DNA of 64,000 bases from positions 46,637,415 through 46,701,414 of the forward strand of contig OX359249.1 of the NCBI GenBank assembly GCA_947179485.1, in the 5' to 3' direction. The notes beneath the pieces are model-generated. The model did not search any database. It saw only the letters and a list, made by a program, of their open reading frames with translations, and had not been told where the DNA came from. The translations under genes were made by a program, and so were the position numbers. How positions within the stretch are numbered: the first letter of the stretch is position 1; every line of letters starts with the position of its first letter. Shown piece after piece: positions 63,201 through 64,000 of the stretch. This stretch comes from Allacma fusca. Taxonomy: Eukaryota > Arthropoda > Collembola > Symphypleona > Sminthuridae.

Positions 63201-64000
63201 ATAAAGGAAAAATACCGCGTACCCCATAAAAAAGGTTTATGGCTAGAAATTGACGACCTTATAAAGTTTTTTTCTGCCACCAAATTATTTATCACGGCTT
63301 CAAATGACACTGGACGACAATGAGTTCGTATAACGTACATACAATCACCTATGGAGAAAGCTCCGGAGCTTTCAATAGATTCCAACGTGAAGTTCTCCCC
63401 TTGTCATGTCCCAGGTGTCCTTCACATGCATCCACGTATTTTTCCTCCTGGAAGACGAACCTACAATATGGTTCTAAAGGAAGAATTTCCCGTTGACAGC
63501 GTTCCTCCTACAAAAGACACTGACACACAAAGGATGAAGGTGTATCATGCTCAAGCGATTTTCCCCTGTTGTTCTCTCCTTATATTTTGCTCTGCATAAT
63601 TTATTCATGCTCCACTTTCCCTGCCACTTCGGATCATCTAATGCTTCCAGCCTTTCACGTTCTCACCCAGAATAAAAAAAACGTGCTTAAACTAGGCCAT
63701 GCATCATTCCGGGAGAATTAACACGGTTATGTATTTGGGCAAGATCATGGCATTCCTTAGATATTGAACCGCAGGAAAGTTGGTGTCAGTTCTTACGGCC
63801 CTGTTTCTTTGAAATACCATGCTTTGTGTGTGTGTGACTTTGTGACTCTGACTTGTTGACTTCAGATGAGCTTCTATATCTGTAGCTGCTACATTTTGAC
63901 TGTAGAGCGTACTTGAGTTTACTACTGAGAGTTTACTTGGCAACATTCTCGAAAAAATTACAAATTAAATGATAATCGCACGAAATGACTTTGACATGTT
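60293..64000 (+). other. Intron 10 (3' end not found in window)
   Basis: Opens with the donor GTAAGT after the NPxxY exon. No exon with a canonical acceptor and a helix-8 sequence was found before the window ends, so the intron probably continues past 64000. A GAG AAA TTC TTC CGG string at 61896-61910 would read EKFFR but lacks a usable AG in the right place. ACATATGTA occurs at 61991. No other gene was recognised on either strand. Confidence 0.65.

Noticed and set aside
1..64000. tRNA, rRNA, CRISPR, viral or bacterial-type gene clusters
   Set aside because: None was seen: no cloverleaf with A/B boxes that I could recognise, no regularly spaced repeat-spacer array and no viral or prokaryotic gene signatures.

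Overview
The window is a gene-poor, AT-rich stretch of animal nuclear DNA (about 64 % A+T by eye). It carries most of one spliced gene, and I found no rRNA, tRNA, CRISPR array, operon-like gene packing or long reverse-transcriptase ORF. The gene is a class A (rhodopsin-like) G-protein-coupled receptor. Its best match from memory is the arthropod kinin (leucokinin) receptor, so the organism is most likely an arthropod. The sequence does not let me say which class.

Layout. Positions 1-25193 are non-coding flank, with one tandem repeat of about 130 bp at 9965-10310. The receptor CDS starts at ATG 25194 and runs on the + strand through ten coding exons: 25194-25406, 31892-31961, 32098-32189, 37407-37470, 37563-37671, 39151-39344, 39668-39708, 58191-58291, 59869-59908 and 60242-60292. 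All introns are GT-AG and all junctions keep frame. The 325 residues assembled cover the extracellular N-terminus through TM7 with NPxxY. Helix 8, the cytoplasmic tail and the stop codon are not confidently present, so the last exon(s) probably lie beyond 64000.

Intron 7 (39709-58190, 18.5 kb) holds two clear non-autonomous DNA transposons. The first, at 44387-45361, is hAT-like: perfect 10-bp terminal inverted repeats, a perfect 8-bp target duplication and GGAACGGAAC-rich subterminal regions. The second, at 53298-54258, is a foldback element. Its two arms are made of ACTGCCAC/GTGGCAGT repeats plus inverted, related 24-bp and 25-bp tandem arrays. It is flanked by an 11-bp direct repeat and appears to have landed inside a 113-codon open frame of unknown identity.

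No new multi-gene system is visible. The most unusual items are the foldback element with its diverged inverted satellites, the open frame it interrupts, the textbook hAT-like insertion, and a strong local excess of the palindrome-like word ACATATGTA.
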